From Sulfitobacter sp. LCG007 (GTDB lineage: Bacteria > Pseudomonadota > Alphaproteobacteria > Rhodobacterales > Rhodobacteraceae): a stretch of 64,000 bases of DNA. Below are positions 26,983 to 35,803 of this stretch, in pieces. The DNA lies in assembly GCF_040801785.1 (NCBI RefSeq), contig NZ_CP161805.1:806001-870000 (forward strand), given 5' to 3'. Every line of letters begins with the position of its first letter. Position 1 is the first letter of the stretch. The translations under genes were made by a program, and so were the position numbers. A model generated the notes under the pieces. It was given only the letters and a program-made list of their open reading frames with translations, did not search any database and was not told where the DNA came from.

Positions 26983-28758
26983 CTACATCTCAACCCGGGC
27001 CCGCTTGGGGCGCAAGGTTTCGATTCCATGGGCCCGGGCGAATTCGCCCAGGCTTTCGACGCTCTGCGTATCGAGCTTCAGCCCCGCCACCCTTCGGGCG
27101 GCGGCCTCCTTCCATTCCCGGTCCCCCGGGGCCATCACGCTCTGGCCCGGCGACGAAGTGCTTTCGCGCAGTGCGCCGACATAGCGCCGCATGACCGCCG
27201 CGAAGGCCGATGCGCCGCTGAAGGCGTCCGGATCCAGCGCCATGACGAAGGCCCCGAGACGGCGCGGCGTGCGCATGTCGTCGCTGACCATCGCGGGCAG
27301 CTCGAAGCTGAGCGGGGCGTCCGCAAAGGCCGACGACAGGATTTCCGACAGACCTGCAAGACCCGCGCCCTTGAAGCCGAAGAGCGCACCGCCGAGCGGG
27401 GCCAGCATCTCGGCCAGATCCGGGTCGGTCACATTCGCGCCCGTGAGGTCCGAGGCCACATCGGCGGGCAGCGGTACTCCGAGGCTGCGGCTGAGACGGA
27501 CGCGGTTGTAGGGGACCGAACTGGTGGCCATGTCGAGCAGCCAGGGATCGCCATCGGGAACGGGGGCAGCGGCGGCGATGGGATTGGTGCCGTGGAACCG
27601 GTCCGCGCCGCCGTGCAGACGCACGAAGGCGTCCGAATTGCAGAAGGCGAGCCCCATCATGCCCTGTCGCGCGATCTGCAGGGCGTAGGCTCCGGCGGCA
27701 CCGAAATGCGAGGAATTGCGGATCGCGACCGCGGCGATCCCATGTTCGCGGGCCATCTCGACGGCCATCTCCGCGGCGGTGCAGGTCGCCGGCGCGCCAT
27801 GCGCGTTGTCCGCGTCGAGCAGGGCGGCACCGCCCTTGCGCGAGACGACCCGCATCTGCGGCGCGCCATTGATCCGCCCGCCCAGGAATGCCGCCAGATA
27901 GTGTGGCAGAAGGCGGAATCCGTGCGTGTCCACCCCAAGGGTCGAGGCGTGAAGCAGGGTGCGGTTGACCGCCGCGACCGTCTCGGCATCCGCGCCTGCC
28001 GCGCGCAGCGCCCGGGTCGAGAACCGCTCCATCTCGTGCAGGTCGATGCGCACGGTTTCTTCCCCGTCGGTTCCGGTCGCGGCGGAGGAGGCCGTTTCGA
28101 TCCGGTCGAGATGATTGCGCGTGGCTTCCCCGACATGCTCCGCCAGCATCGAGATGGCGCGGTCGAGATCGCGCTCTGCCAGCGCCTCGCGGATCGCCAT
28201 GTGCTCGGTAAGCGACCGCAGGTCTCGGGCGGGATCCTCGGACAGCCGGCTGCGAAGCGCCTGGATGCGCACCGACAGCACCCTGTAGGTCGCCGCCAGA
28301 ACACCGCTTCCGGAACTCTCGAGGATTGCAGCGTGAAAGGCGTGGTCCAGCTGCCTGTAGCCCTCGGCGTCCGACCGATCCAGTGCGTCGCGCATTTGCG
28401 CGACGATGGTGTCGAGGCGGCGGGCAAGCGCTTCCGGCCCGCGCCGTCCCGCGCGCACAAGGGCCTCGCGCTCGAGCATGGCGCGCACTTCACCGAGGTC
28501 CGAGATTTCGGCGGGACACATGTCGAACACGCGCCAGATGTGGCCGTCGGAAAACGCCACGAGCCCCTCACGTTCCAGCGACGCGAGCGCTTCCCGGATT
28601 TCCCGCCTGCCTGTCCCGAGCGCCCCCGCCATGTCGGCTTCGCGCAGCGCACTTCCCATGGCCAGATCGCCGGAAACGATGCGGGCCAGGATCGCTTCAT
28701 GCGCCTTGGCCGACTGCGATCGCCCCCCGGCCGGATCTCGGCTGACACCGCCTGCCAT
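26983..28758 (-). CDS. Fusion of GntR/FCD regulator with Ldh2-type malate/lactate dehydrogenase
   Basis: This single uninterrupted 591-aa frame has two unrelated modules. Residues about 17-79 form a GntR winged helix (ADMAGALGTGRREIREALAS) and about 83-218 a helical FCD domain. A Thr/Ser/Ala-rich linker (about 219-234) follows. Residues about 236-591 form a full-length Ldh2-family NAD(P)-dependent dehydrogenase, with the catalytic-region motif STLGVDTHGFRLLPHYL and a later NSSHFGAAGAYAL. Such enzymes oxidise malate, L-lactate, ureidoglycolate or sugar acids. ATG 28758 follows GGAGGGGGG. It heads the TRAP operon, so one protein may sense and oxidise the imported acid. I know of the two families only as separate proteins. 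Confidence 0.88.
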   Translation of the reverse strand: MAGGVSRDPAGGRSQSAKAHEAILARIVSGDLAMGSALREADMAGALGTGRREIREALASLEREGLVAFSDGHIWRVFDMCPAEISDLGEVRAMLEREALVRAGRRGPEALARRLDTIVAQMRDALDRSDAEGYRQLDHAFHAAILESSGSGVLAATYRVLSVRIQALRSRLSEDPARDLRSLTEHMAIREALAERDLDRAISMLAEHVGEATRNHLDRIETASSAATGTDGEETVRIDLHEMERFSTRALRAAGADAETVAAVNRTLLHASTLGVDTHGFRLLPHYLAAFLGGRINGAPQMRVVSRKGGAALLDADNAHGAPATCTAAEMAVEMAREHGIAAVAIRNSSHFGAAGAYALQIARQGMMGLAFCNSDAFVRLHGGADRFHGTNPIAAAAPVPDGDPWLLDMATSSVPYNRVRLSRSLGVPLPADVASDLTGANVTDPDLAEMLAPLGGALFGFKGAGLAGLSEILSSAFADAPLSFELPAMVSDDMRTPRRLGAFVMALDPDAFSGASAFAAVMRRYVGALRESTSSPGQSVMAPGDREWKEAAARRVAGLKLDTQSVESLGEFARAHGIETLRPKRARVEM

Positions 28759-28998
28759 GCTGCCCCCCTCCTTCTCCCGGGATCGACACTATAGGAAGCG
28801 CGGAAGGTGGCAACCCGCAGCGACTGCAATGCCGTCGCGGTTGTCCTGTCCGGCCGCCCCGGATCGCCTCGCAGGGCCGCCCTGTCGCGAACGAGGCCCC
28901 GGCGCAGGAAGCTTGCGCTTCCCATCGTCTCGCGCCCCCCTTATGCAAAGCACCGCCCTGTGCCATGGTGCGCCGAGCACATCGAAGGGAGGAACGAG

Positions 28999-29913
28999 GT
29001 GTCCAGCGAAGATTTCGAGGTCCTTGACCCGCGGTTCAAGCCGCTCGTGAAGCTGTCGGCCCAGGTCGACAAGCTCTATACCGGGTGCCGATGGGCGGAA
29101 GGACCGGCATGGTTTCCCGCCGGGCGCTACCTGGTCTGGTCGGATATTCCCAACAACCGCATGCTGCGGCTCGATGAATGCAGCGGGGCGGTCAGCGTGT
29201 TCCGGGCCCCGTCGAACTACACCAACGGCCATACCGTCGACCGGGAAGGCCGTCTCGTGAGCTGCGAACACGGCGGCCGGCGCATTTCACGCACCAATCA
29301 CGACGGCAGCATCGAGACCCTGGCCGACAGCTTCGAGGGAAAGCCGCTGAACTCGCCCAACGACCTCGTGGTATCGCGCGACGGATCGGTCTGGTTCAGC
29401 GACCCGACCTACGGGATCGATTCCGACTACGAGGGCCACAAGGCCGAAAGCGAGCAGCGCGGCAGCTTCGTCTACCGGCTCGACGCCACAACCGGCGAGT
29501 TGCGCGCTGTCTGCGAGGACTTCGTGCAACCCAACGGGCTGGCGTTTTCTGCCGACGAAAGCCTGCTCTACATCGCGGATACCGGCATGACCCATCGCGA
29601 GAACGGCCCCAAGCACATCCGCCGTTTCAATGTCGGGTCCGACGGCAGCCTGAGCGGGGGCGAGGTGTTCGCTGATTGTCTGAACGGGCTGTTCGACGGC
29701 TTCCGGCTGGACGAGGGGGGCAGGATCTGGACCAGCGCGGGCGACGGGGTCCATTGCTACGACCCCGACGGAACGCTGCTTGGCAAGATCCGCGTGCCCG
29801 AGGTGGTGGCCAATGTCTGTTTCGGCGGCGAAAAGCGCAACTACCTCTACATCTGCGGTACGACCTCGCTTTACGGCGTGCGTCTGGCGGTAAACGGCGC
29901 GCGTACCTTCTAG
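28999..29913 (+). CDS. SMP-30/gluconolactonase family lactonase
   Basis: This 304-aa six-bladed propeller hydrolyses sugar lactones to aldonic acids. Metal-binding elements are AEGPAW (Glu), NSPNDLVV (Asn), QPNGLAF and LFDGFRLDEGG (Asp). The start is GTG 28999, chosen because GGGAGGAACG lies 6 bases upstream; the open frame continues to an ATG at 28807, but that part has no family resemblance. It is divergent from the regulator-dehydrogenase/TRAP operon. A lactone to sugar acid to oxo-acid route would tie these genes together. Confidence 0.88.
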   Translation: MSSEDFEVLDPRFKPLVKLSAQVDKLYTGCRWAEGPAWFPAGRYLVWSDIPNNRMLRLDECSGAVSVFRAPSNYTNGHTVDREGRLVSCEHGGRRISRTNHDGSIETLADSFEGKPLNSPNDLVVSRDGSVWFSDPTYGIDSDYEGHKAESEQRGSFVYRLDATTGELRAVCEDFVQPNGLAFSADESLLYIADTGMTHRENGPKHIRRFNVGSDGSLSGGEVFADCLNGLFDGFRLDEGGRIWTSAGDGVHCYDPDGTLLGKIRVPEVVANVCFGGEKRNYLYICGTTSLYGVRLAVNGARTF

Positions 29914-29931
29914 GCCCCTCCCGGCCCGGCG

Positions 29932-31008
29932 CTATTCGGCGGCCATCTGCGCCGAGGGGGTCGATCGAGAGATTTCGGCCTCTTCGTCGGTCATCTCTTC
30001 GGCGATCCCTTCGAAGAGGGGTGTGGACAGATAGCGCTCGCCCGTGTCTGGCAGCATCACCAGCATGACCGACCCCTCGGGCGCGGTTTCGGCGCGTTTC
30101 ATGGCGACGGCGAAGGTGGAGCCGCCGGAGATCCCCGTGAAGATGCCTTCCTCGGCCGCGAGCCGGCGCGACCAGGCAATCCCGTCGGGTCCGGCGACCG
30201 GAATGAGTTCGTCGTAAAGGTCGTTGTCCAGCGCTTCCTGCAGCACGTAGGGGATGAAATCCGGCGTCCATCCCTGGATCGGGTGGGGCTGGAAGTGGGG
30301 GTGGCTCTCGGTCGGCTGGCGGGCGTCGTTGCGCGTGTTGACATAGCCCGATGCCACGAGAGCCGCATTGGCGGGTTCGGTCAGGATGATCTTCGTGTCG
30401 GGGCGTTCCCTGCGCAAGACACGGCCCACGCCCGTCACCGTGCCGCCGGTGCCGTATCCCGTCACGAAATAGTCGAGCCTTTCGCCCTCGAAATCCGCGA
30501 GGATTTCCTGCGCGGTTGTGTTCTCGTGGATGTCGGCATTGTCGGGTGTTTCGAACTGGCTCGCCAGAAACCAGCCATTCGCCTCTGCCAGTTCCTTGGC
30601 CTTGGTATACATGCCGAAGCCTTTAAGGGCGCGCGGCGTGAGCACGACCTTGGCGCCGAGAAAGCGCATGAGACGACGCCGTTCGACCGAGAAGCTTTCG
30701 GCCATCGTCACGACAAGGGGATAGCCCTTGGCCGCGCAGACCATCGCCAGGCCGATGCCGGTGTTTCCGGAAGTCGCCTCGACCACGGTCTGCCCCGGTG
30801 CCAGCCGACCGTCGCGCTCGGCGGCCTCGATGATGTTGAGCGCCAGACGGTCCTTGACCGAGCCCCCCGGGTTGAAGGCCTCGGCCTTGACGTAGACGGT
30901 CACGTTCGCGGGTGCGATCCGATTGATGCGGACCACCGGCGTGTCGCCTACGGTCTCGAAAATGCTGTCATAGCGGCGTCCCCGGCCGCCGGTCTTGCGA
31001 ATCGCCAT
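29932..31008 (-). CDS. cysK: Cysteine synthase (O-acetylserine sulfhydrylase)
   Basis: This 358-aa PLP enzyme makes cysteine from O-acetylserine and sulfide. The PLP Lys is in PGGSVKDRLAL, the substrate loop is TSGNTGIGLA and the phosphate-binding loop is GTGGTVTGV. It is about 40 residues longer than classical CysK because of an acidic C-terminal tail (EEMTDEEAEIS). ATG 31008 is preceded by GGGAGATCG; the upstream in-frame extension is rejected. It is divergent from aroE. Confidence 0.9.
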   Translation of the reverse strand: MAIRKTGGRGRRYDSIFETVGDTPVVRINRIAPANVTVYVKAEAFNPGGSVKDRLALNIIEAAERDGRLAPGQTVVEATSGNTGIGLAMVCAAKGYPLVVTMAESFSVERRRLMRFLGAKVVLTPRALKGFGMYTKAKELAEANGWFLASQFETPDNADIHENTTAQEILADFEGERLDYFVTGYGTGGTVTGVGRVLRRERPDTKIILTEPANAALVASGYVNTRNDARQPTESHPHFQPHPIQGWTPDFIPYVLQEALDNDLYDELIPVAGPDGIAWSRRLAAEEGIFTGISGGSTFAVAMKRAETAPEGSVMLVMLPDTGERYLSTPLFEGIAEEMTDEEAEISRSTPSAQMAAE

Positions 31009-31165
31009 CACGATCTCCCTCCTGTCGCTGGTCCGGTCGACGCGACTCCGATGCGTCACGCGCAAGGATAGTCCTTCGCGCCGGTTTTGATAGCCGCCAC
31101 ACAAAGCGCTTCGGGGCTTTCGTTCCGCGCGGCTTTCGCTTAATTCGAAGGCATACGGGGGAAAC

Positions 31166-32011
31166 ATGACGACAAAGCGCGCTTATGTCATCGGTCATCC
31201 GATAGGCCATTCCAGGTCGCCGCTCATGCACGGCTACTGGATCAGCGAGCACGGTCTAGACGCGCGTTACGACAAGCTGGACGTGCCGCCTCGCTCCATC
31301 GGGGACTTCTTCGAACGCTTCCGGCGCGAGCGCTTCATCGGTGCCAACGTGACGATACCGCACAAGCTCGCGGTGATGGAGCATGTGGACCGCATCGAGG
31401 ACGAGGCCATGGCGATGGGGGCGGTCAACTGCCTCTACTGGGACGGAGACGTGCTGGTCGGCGGCAATACGGATGCGCAGGGTATCCTCGGCAGTCTGGA
31501 CGAGTCCGTTCCCGGCTGGGACGCGGATGCGGGGCAGGCATTCGTCTACGGCGCCGGCGGCGCGGCGCGGGCCGCGGCATATGCCTTCCGAAACAGGGGC
31601 CTGCGTGTGGCCATTTGCAATCGCACGCGGCAGAAGGCGAAGGAACTGGCCGCGCATCTGGGCGCGGGGGTCACGGCGCACGGACTTGAGGATCTGCCCG
31701 GACTGCTGGCGGAAGCGGATGTCGTGATCAATACCACGAGCCTCGGGATGGCCGGTCAGCCGCCCAACGATCTCGACCTTTGCGCGCTCCGGCCCGGAGC
31801 GGTGGTCTACGACGCCGTCTATACGCCGCTCGAGACCGACATGGTCCGGAAGGCAAGGGCCTCGGGGCACCCGGCCGTCGGAGGCCTGGGGATGCTGCTG
31901 AACCAGGGTGCCGAAGGTTTCCGGCGATGGTTCGGCATCCTGCCAACGATCACGTCAGAGCTTCGCCAGATCCTCGAGGATGACATCCGGCACCTGACAC
32001 CCGGCGCCTGA
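31166..32011 (+). CDS. aroE: Shikimate dehydrogenase
   Basis: This 281-aa enzyme reduces 3-dehydroshikimate to shikimate. Visible signatures are GHPIGHSRSPLMHGYW (shikimate binding), NVTIPHKLAV with the catalytic Lys, NTDAQG with the catalytic Asp, and the nucleotide loop YGAGGAARAAAYA. Standing outside the usual aroE chromosomal context, next to cysK and a peptide importer, it may be a paralogue acting on quinate or a related acid. That is inference. Confidence 0.9.
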   Translation: MTTKRAYVIGHPIGHSRSPLMHGYWISEHGLDARYDKLDVPPRSIGDFFERFRRERFIGANVTIPHKLAVMEHVDRIEDEAMAMGAVNCLYWDGDVLVGGNTDAQGILGSLDESVPGWDADAGQAFVYGAGGAARAAAYAFRNRGLRVAICNRTRQKAKELAAHLGAGVTAHGLEDLPGLLAEADVVINTTSLGMAGQPPNDLDLCALRPGAVVYDAVYTPLETDMVRKARASGHPAVGGLGMLLNQGAEGFRRWFGILPTITSELRQILEDDIRHLTPGA

Positions 32012-32254
32012 CGCACCGCCGCCCACGGCACGAAATCGACAAGAAGGATCGTATCGTATCGGGCAGTCCGCCCTCCGAGTCAGGCCGGGGCCGCATGACC
32101 AGTCCGCGGTGGACCTCTGCCGAGCCGCGCGCCATTTGGCGCGACGTCATCCTTGTGGCGTCTTGCACCCTGCCGGGCTTCTTCTACCATGCCGCGATCG
32201 TAATTGCTCGATCCGCACTCACGGACCTGGCGGCAGAATCACGGGTGAAAAATC

Positions 32255-33883
32255 ATGACCAGACTGACAGGAACTCTCATCGGCGCTCTGTTGTCGAGCA
32301 GCATGCTCGCCGGGGCCGCTCTGGCCGCCGGGACGCATCCGGTCACGGGTGAGCCGCTCGCCGACGACCAGACGTTCACCTACCGCATCCTGGACGAGCA
32401 CAGCTCGGTCGATCCGCAGGTGGTCGAGGACGTTCCCGGCTCGGAAATCGTGCGGGATCTGTTCGAAGGCCTGATGAACCAGGACGAGCAAGGCAACCTC
32501 GTTCCCGGCGTGGCCGAAAGCTACGACGTATCCGACGACAAGCTGACCTATACATTCCATCTTCGCGAGAATGCGAAGTGGTCCGACGGCAATCCGGTGA
32601 CGGCGCAGGATTTCGTCTTCGCCTGGCAACGGGCCGCCAATCCGGAACTCGCCTCGCCGTACCAGTGGTACATCGAACTGATGTCGGTCCGGAACGCCGC
32701 CGAGGTCATTGCCGGCGACGTGCCGCCGGAAGAGCTGGGCGTGCGCGCCGTCGACGACAGGACGTTCGAGGTGACGCTTTCTGCGCCGCTTCCCTACTTC
32801 CCGCAGATGACAACGCATGCCACGACCTTCCCTGCGCCGCGCAAGGTGGTCGAGCAATTCGGCAACGACTGGACGAGACCCGAGAACATCGTGTCGAACG
32901 GCGCCTATGTGCTGACAGAACACGTCCCGCAGGAGCGCTCCGTGCGCGAGCGCAACGAGATGTACTGGGACAACGAGAACACGATCCTGGACAAGGTCGT
33001 GGCGCTGGTCATCAACGACGAGAACGTGGCGTTGACCCGCTATCTCGCCGGCGAACTCGACCGCACCGAGGTTCCCGCAGGCCAGTTCCCGCGCCTGAAG
33101 ACGGAATACCCGGACGAGGCGATCTCGTTTCCGCGTCTGTGCACCTACTACTACACATTCAACCTGTCCGAATCCGGACCGGAAGCATTCAAGGATCCCG
33201 CCGTGCGAAAGGCGCTGGCCCTCGCGGTGGACCGGGACATCGTCGCCACGAACATCAAGGCGGGCGGAGAGCTTCCGGCCTACACCTTCACGCCCGAGGC
33301 CGTCGCTGAGTTCACTCCGCCCGAGACCGAAATGGGCCGGATGACGCAGGCCGATCGGGATGCGAAGGCCAGGGAACTGATGGCGCAGGCGGGGTACGGG
33401 CCGGACAATCCCCTGAGCTTCTCGCTGATGTACAACACCGATCAGGCGCATGAGAAGATCGCCGTGGCCCTGTCGCAGATGTGGAAGCAGAAGCTGGGCG
33501 TGCAGACCGAGCTTTCCAACATGGAATGGAAGGTCTTCCTGGACACCCGCGGCCAGCAGGACTTCGATCTGGCCCGCGGTGCATGGTGCGGCGACTACAA
33601 CGAGGCCTCGACCTTCCTCGACCTGCTCGACAGCGGGTCGGGATACAACGACGGCAAGTATTCGAACCCGGAGTACGACAAGGTGCTGGAAGAGGCCAAG
33701 ACGGCCGAGGACACCACCCCGCTCTATTCCCGCGCCGAGGAGATCATCGCCGAAGACATGCCGGTGATCCCGATCTACCACTATGCGGGCGTCTACATGA
33801 TGGACAGCGACGTCGGAAACTGGCCGGTCGATAACGTCGAGCAGAACTGGTATTCCAGGAACCTCTACAAGATTGCCGAGTGA
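32255..33883 (+). CDS. Oligopeptide ABC importer binding protein (OppA/DppA family)
   Basis: This 542-aa protein has a signal peptide (LIGALLSSSMLAGAALAAG) and an SBP_bac_5 fold. Family landmarks are YTFHLRENAKWSDGNPVTA near residue 100 and the paired-lobe motif AVRKALALAVDRD. It binds peptides in the periplasm for the OppBCDF genes that follow. A 240-bp leader after aroE holds no gene I can support. Confidence 0.92.
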   Translation: MTRLTGTLIGALLSSSMLAGAALAAGTHPVTGEPLADDQTFTYRILDEHSSVDPQVVEDVPGSEIVRDLFEGLMNQDEQGNLVPGVAESYDVSDDKLTYTFHLRENAKWSDGNPVTAQDFVFAWQRAANPELASPYQWYIELMSVRNAAEVIAGDVPPEELGVRAVDDRTFEVTLSAPLPYFPQMTTHATTFPAPRKVVEQFGNDWTRPENIVSNGAYVLTEHVPQERSVRERNEMYWDNENTILDKVVALVINDENVALTRYLAGELDRTEVPAGQFPRLKTEYPDEAISFPRLCTYYYTFNLSESGPEAFKDPAVRKALALAVDRDIVATNIKAGGELPAYTFTPEAVAEFTPPETEMGRMTQADRDAKARELMAQAGYGPDNPLSFSLMYNTDQAHEKIAVALSQMWKQKLGVQTELSNMEWKVFLDTRGQQDFDLARGAWCGDYNEASTFLDLLDSGSGYNDGKYSNPEYDKVLEEAKTAEDTTPLYSRAEEIIAEDMPVIPIYHYAGVYMMDSDVGNWPVDNVEQNWYSRNLYKIAE

Positions 33884-33893
33884 CGGCATCCTT

Positions 33894-33920
33894 CCGCCCC
33901 GCGCTACCGGCGCGGGGCGG
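33894..33920 (+). repeat. Intercistronic hairpin between oppA-like and oppB-like genes
   Basis: Perfect 11-bp arms, CCGCCCCGCGC and GCGCGGGGCGG, enclose the loop TACCG. No T tract follows. The placement between binding protein and permease genes matches the hairpins in the two TRAP operons. Confidence 0.65.
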
Positions 33921-33938
33921 CGCCACAGGCTATCCCAA

Positions 33939-34862
33939 ATGATCTCCTACATCATCCGCCGTCTCGCAATCGCGGTCCCGACCCTCGTTCTTCTGGTGGT
34001 CGCCTGCTTCTTCATGCTCCATTTCGCCCCCGGAGGCCCCTTTACCGCCGAACGTCCCCTGCCGCCGCAGGTGCTGGCCAACATCGAGGCGCGCTACGGT
34101 CTCGACCAGCCGCTCTGGAAGCAGCTCTGGGACTATTTCGCCAATATCGTCCTGCACTTCGATTTCGGGCCTTCCTTCGTCTACAAGGACCGCGACGTAA
34201 ACGACATCATCGCGCAGGGCTTCCCGATCTCGCTGACCTACGGATCGCTGGCTTTCCTCGCCGCGACGCTCGCGGGTACAGCGCTCGGCATCGCCGCGGC
34301 GATCCGGCACAACAGCTGGATCGACTATACCGCTGTATCGCTTGGCATCGTGGCCCAGGCGCTGCCGAACTTCATCATGGGGCCGATCCTGATCCTGACC
34401 TTCACGCTCTGGCTGGGCTGGCTGCCCGGCGGCGGCTGGAACGGGGGGCAGTGGCCCTATCTCGTGATGCCGGTGATCGCGCTGTCGACCTCCTACATGG
34501 GCAACATCGCGCGGATCACGCGATCCTCCATGCTCGAAGTGCTGAACTCCAACTTCATCCGCACCGCGCGCGCCAAGGGCTTGCCTGAACGGACCGTGAT
34601 CTGGCGTCATGCGCTGAAGCCGACCCTGCTGCCGGTGATCTCCTATCTCGGCCCCGTCTTCGTCTATGTGCTGACGGGGTCGGTTTTCGTCGACCTCTAT
34701 TTCTCTACCGGCGGGCTGGGGCAGGCCTATGTCAGCTCTGCCCTGACCCGCGATTATGCGGTGCTGCTGGGGGTGACCATTCTTTACGGCACGCTGACCG
34801 TGCTGGTGAATCTCGTGACCGACCTGGCCTATGCCTGGTTCGATCCGAAGATCAGGTACTGA
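33939..34862 (+). CDS. oppB: Oligopeptide ABC importer permease (OppB type)
   Basis: This 307-aa permease begins MISYIIRRLAIAVPTLVLL, the usual OppB N-terminus. Its EAA-type loop lies near NFIRTARAKGLPERTVIWRH. It pairs with the OppC protein encoded 10 bp later. Confidence 0.93.
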   Translation: MISYIIRRLAIAVPTLVLLVVACFFMLHFAPGGPFTAERPLPPQVLANIEARYGLDQPLWKQLWDYFANIVLHFDFGPSFVYKDRDVNDIIAQGFPISLTYGSLAFLAATLAGTALGIAAAIRHNSWIDYTAVSLGIVAQALPNFIMGPILILTFTLWLGWLPGGGWNGGQWPYLVMPVIALSTSYMGNIARITRSSMLEVLNSNFIRTARAKGLPERTVIWRHALKPTLLPVISYLGPVFVYVLTGSVFVDLYFSTGGLGQAYVSSALTRDYAVLLGVTILYGTLTVLVNLVTDLAYAWFDPKIRY

Positions 34863-34872
34863 GGGGCAAGCC

Positions 34873-35802
34873 ATGTTCGGATCATCACTGAAGGCCCGCG
34901 ACATCGCCGATGAAGTCGGCGCCGCGACAATCGTCAGGGGCCGCTCGCTCTGGAGCGACGCCTGGCTGCGTTTCCGGCGCAACCGGGCCGCGATGGCCTG
35001 CGTCGTCGTCTTGGGGCTGATCGTGCTCTTCGTCATCTTCGGCCCCTTCTTCGCACGCTGGAGCAACGAGGAAATCGACTGGGTCACGATGGGTGACATC
35101 GTCGGCATGGGCGCGCCATCCGTGGAGACGGGGCATTACTTCGGTGTCGACGAACTGGGACGCGACCTGTACTCGCGGGTGATCCAGGCAACCCGGACCT
35201 CGCTGCTTGTCGGGCTGATCGGTGCGGGCATGGCGCTGGTCGTCGGCACCGCCTGGGGAATCGTCGCGGGCTACTACGGCGGGCGCATCGATAGCGCGAT
35301 GATGCGTATCGTCGACATCCTGCTCGCCATTCCGCTGACGCTGATCATCATCCTGATACTCGTGATCGCCGGGCGTTCGTTCTTCACGCTCTTCCTGGCG
35401 CTGGGGGCGGTGAGCTGGCTGACCATGTCGCGCATCGTTCGCGGCCAGACCATGAGCCTCAAGACCCGCGAATTCATCGAGGCCGCGCGGGCAGGGGGCG
35501 TGTCCGAGCCGATGATCATCTGGCGCCACATCCTGCCCAACCTGATCGGGGTGGTCATCGTCTACGCGTCGCTCCTGGTGCCCGAGATGATCCTGACCGA
35601 AAGCTTCATCTCCTTCCTGGGTCTCGGGATCTCGGAGCCACACACCTCGCTGGGCAGGCTGATTGCGGAAGGGGCCGGAACGATGGCCTACGGCACGCTC
35701 TGGCAGCTTCTCATCCCGCTGTTTTTCTATGTCACGATCATCTTCACCATGTTCTTCATCGGTGACGGCCTGCGTGACGCGCTCGACCCGAAGGATCGCT
35801 GA
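34873..35802 (+). CDS. oppC: Oligopeptide ABC importer permease (OppC type)
   Basis: This 309-aa permease has an N-terminal cytoplasmic extension, then [19 protein letters not shown]. Family segments [14 protein letters not shown] and [20 protein letters not shown] (EAA loop) are present. It is followed 1 bp later by the fused ATPase gene. Confidence 0.94.
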   Translation: MFGSSLKARDIADEVGAATIVRGRSLWSDAWLRFRRNRAAMACVVVLGLIVLFVIFGPFFARWSNEEIDWVTMGDIVGMGAPSVETGHYFGVDELGRDLYSRVIQATRTSLLVGLIGAGMALVVGTAWGIVAGYYGGRIDSAMMRIVDILLAIPLTLIIILILVIAGRSFFTLFLALGAVSWLTMSRIVRGQTMSLKTREFIEAARAGGVSEPMIIWRHILPNLIGVVIVYASLLVPEMILTESFISFLGLGISEPHTSLGRLIAEGAGTMAYGTLWQLLIPLFFYVTIIFTMFFIGDGLRDALDPKDR

Positions 35803-35803
35803 G

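Noticed and set aside
26983-28758. Possibility that the fusion gene is really two overlapping genes
   Set aside because: The dehydrogenase part has no start codon with a ribosome site at the linker that I can see, and the frame is continuous. I kept the fusion call but flagged it for checking.
26914-28794. 626-aa plus-strand open frame opposite the regulator-dehydrogenase fusion
   Set aside because: The minus-strand product has two clear domains and a good ribosome site. The plus frame has none of these.
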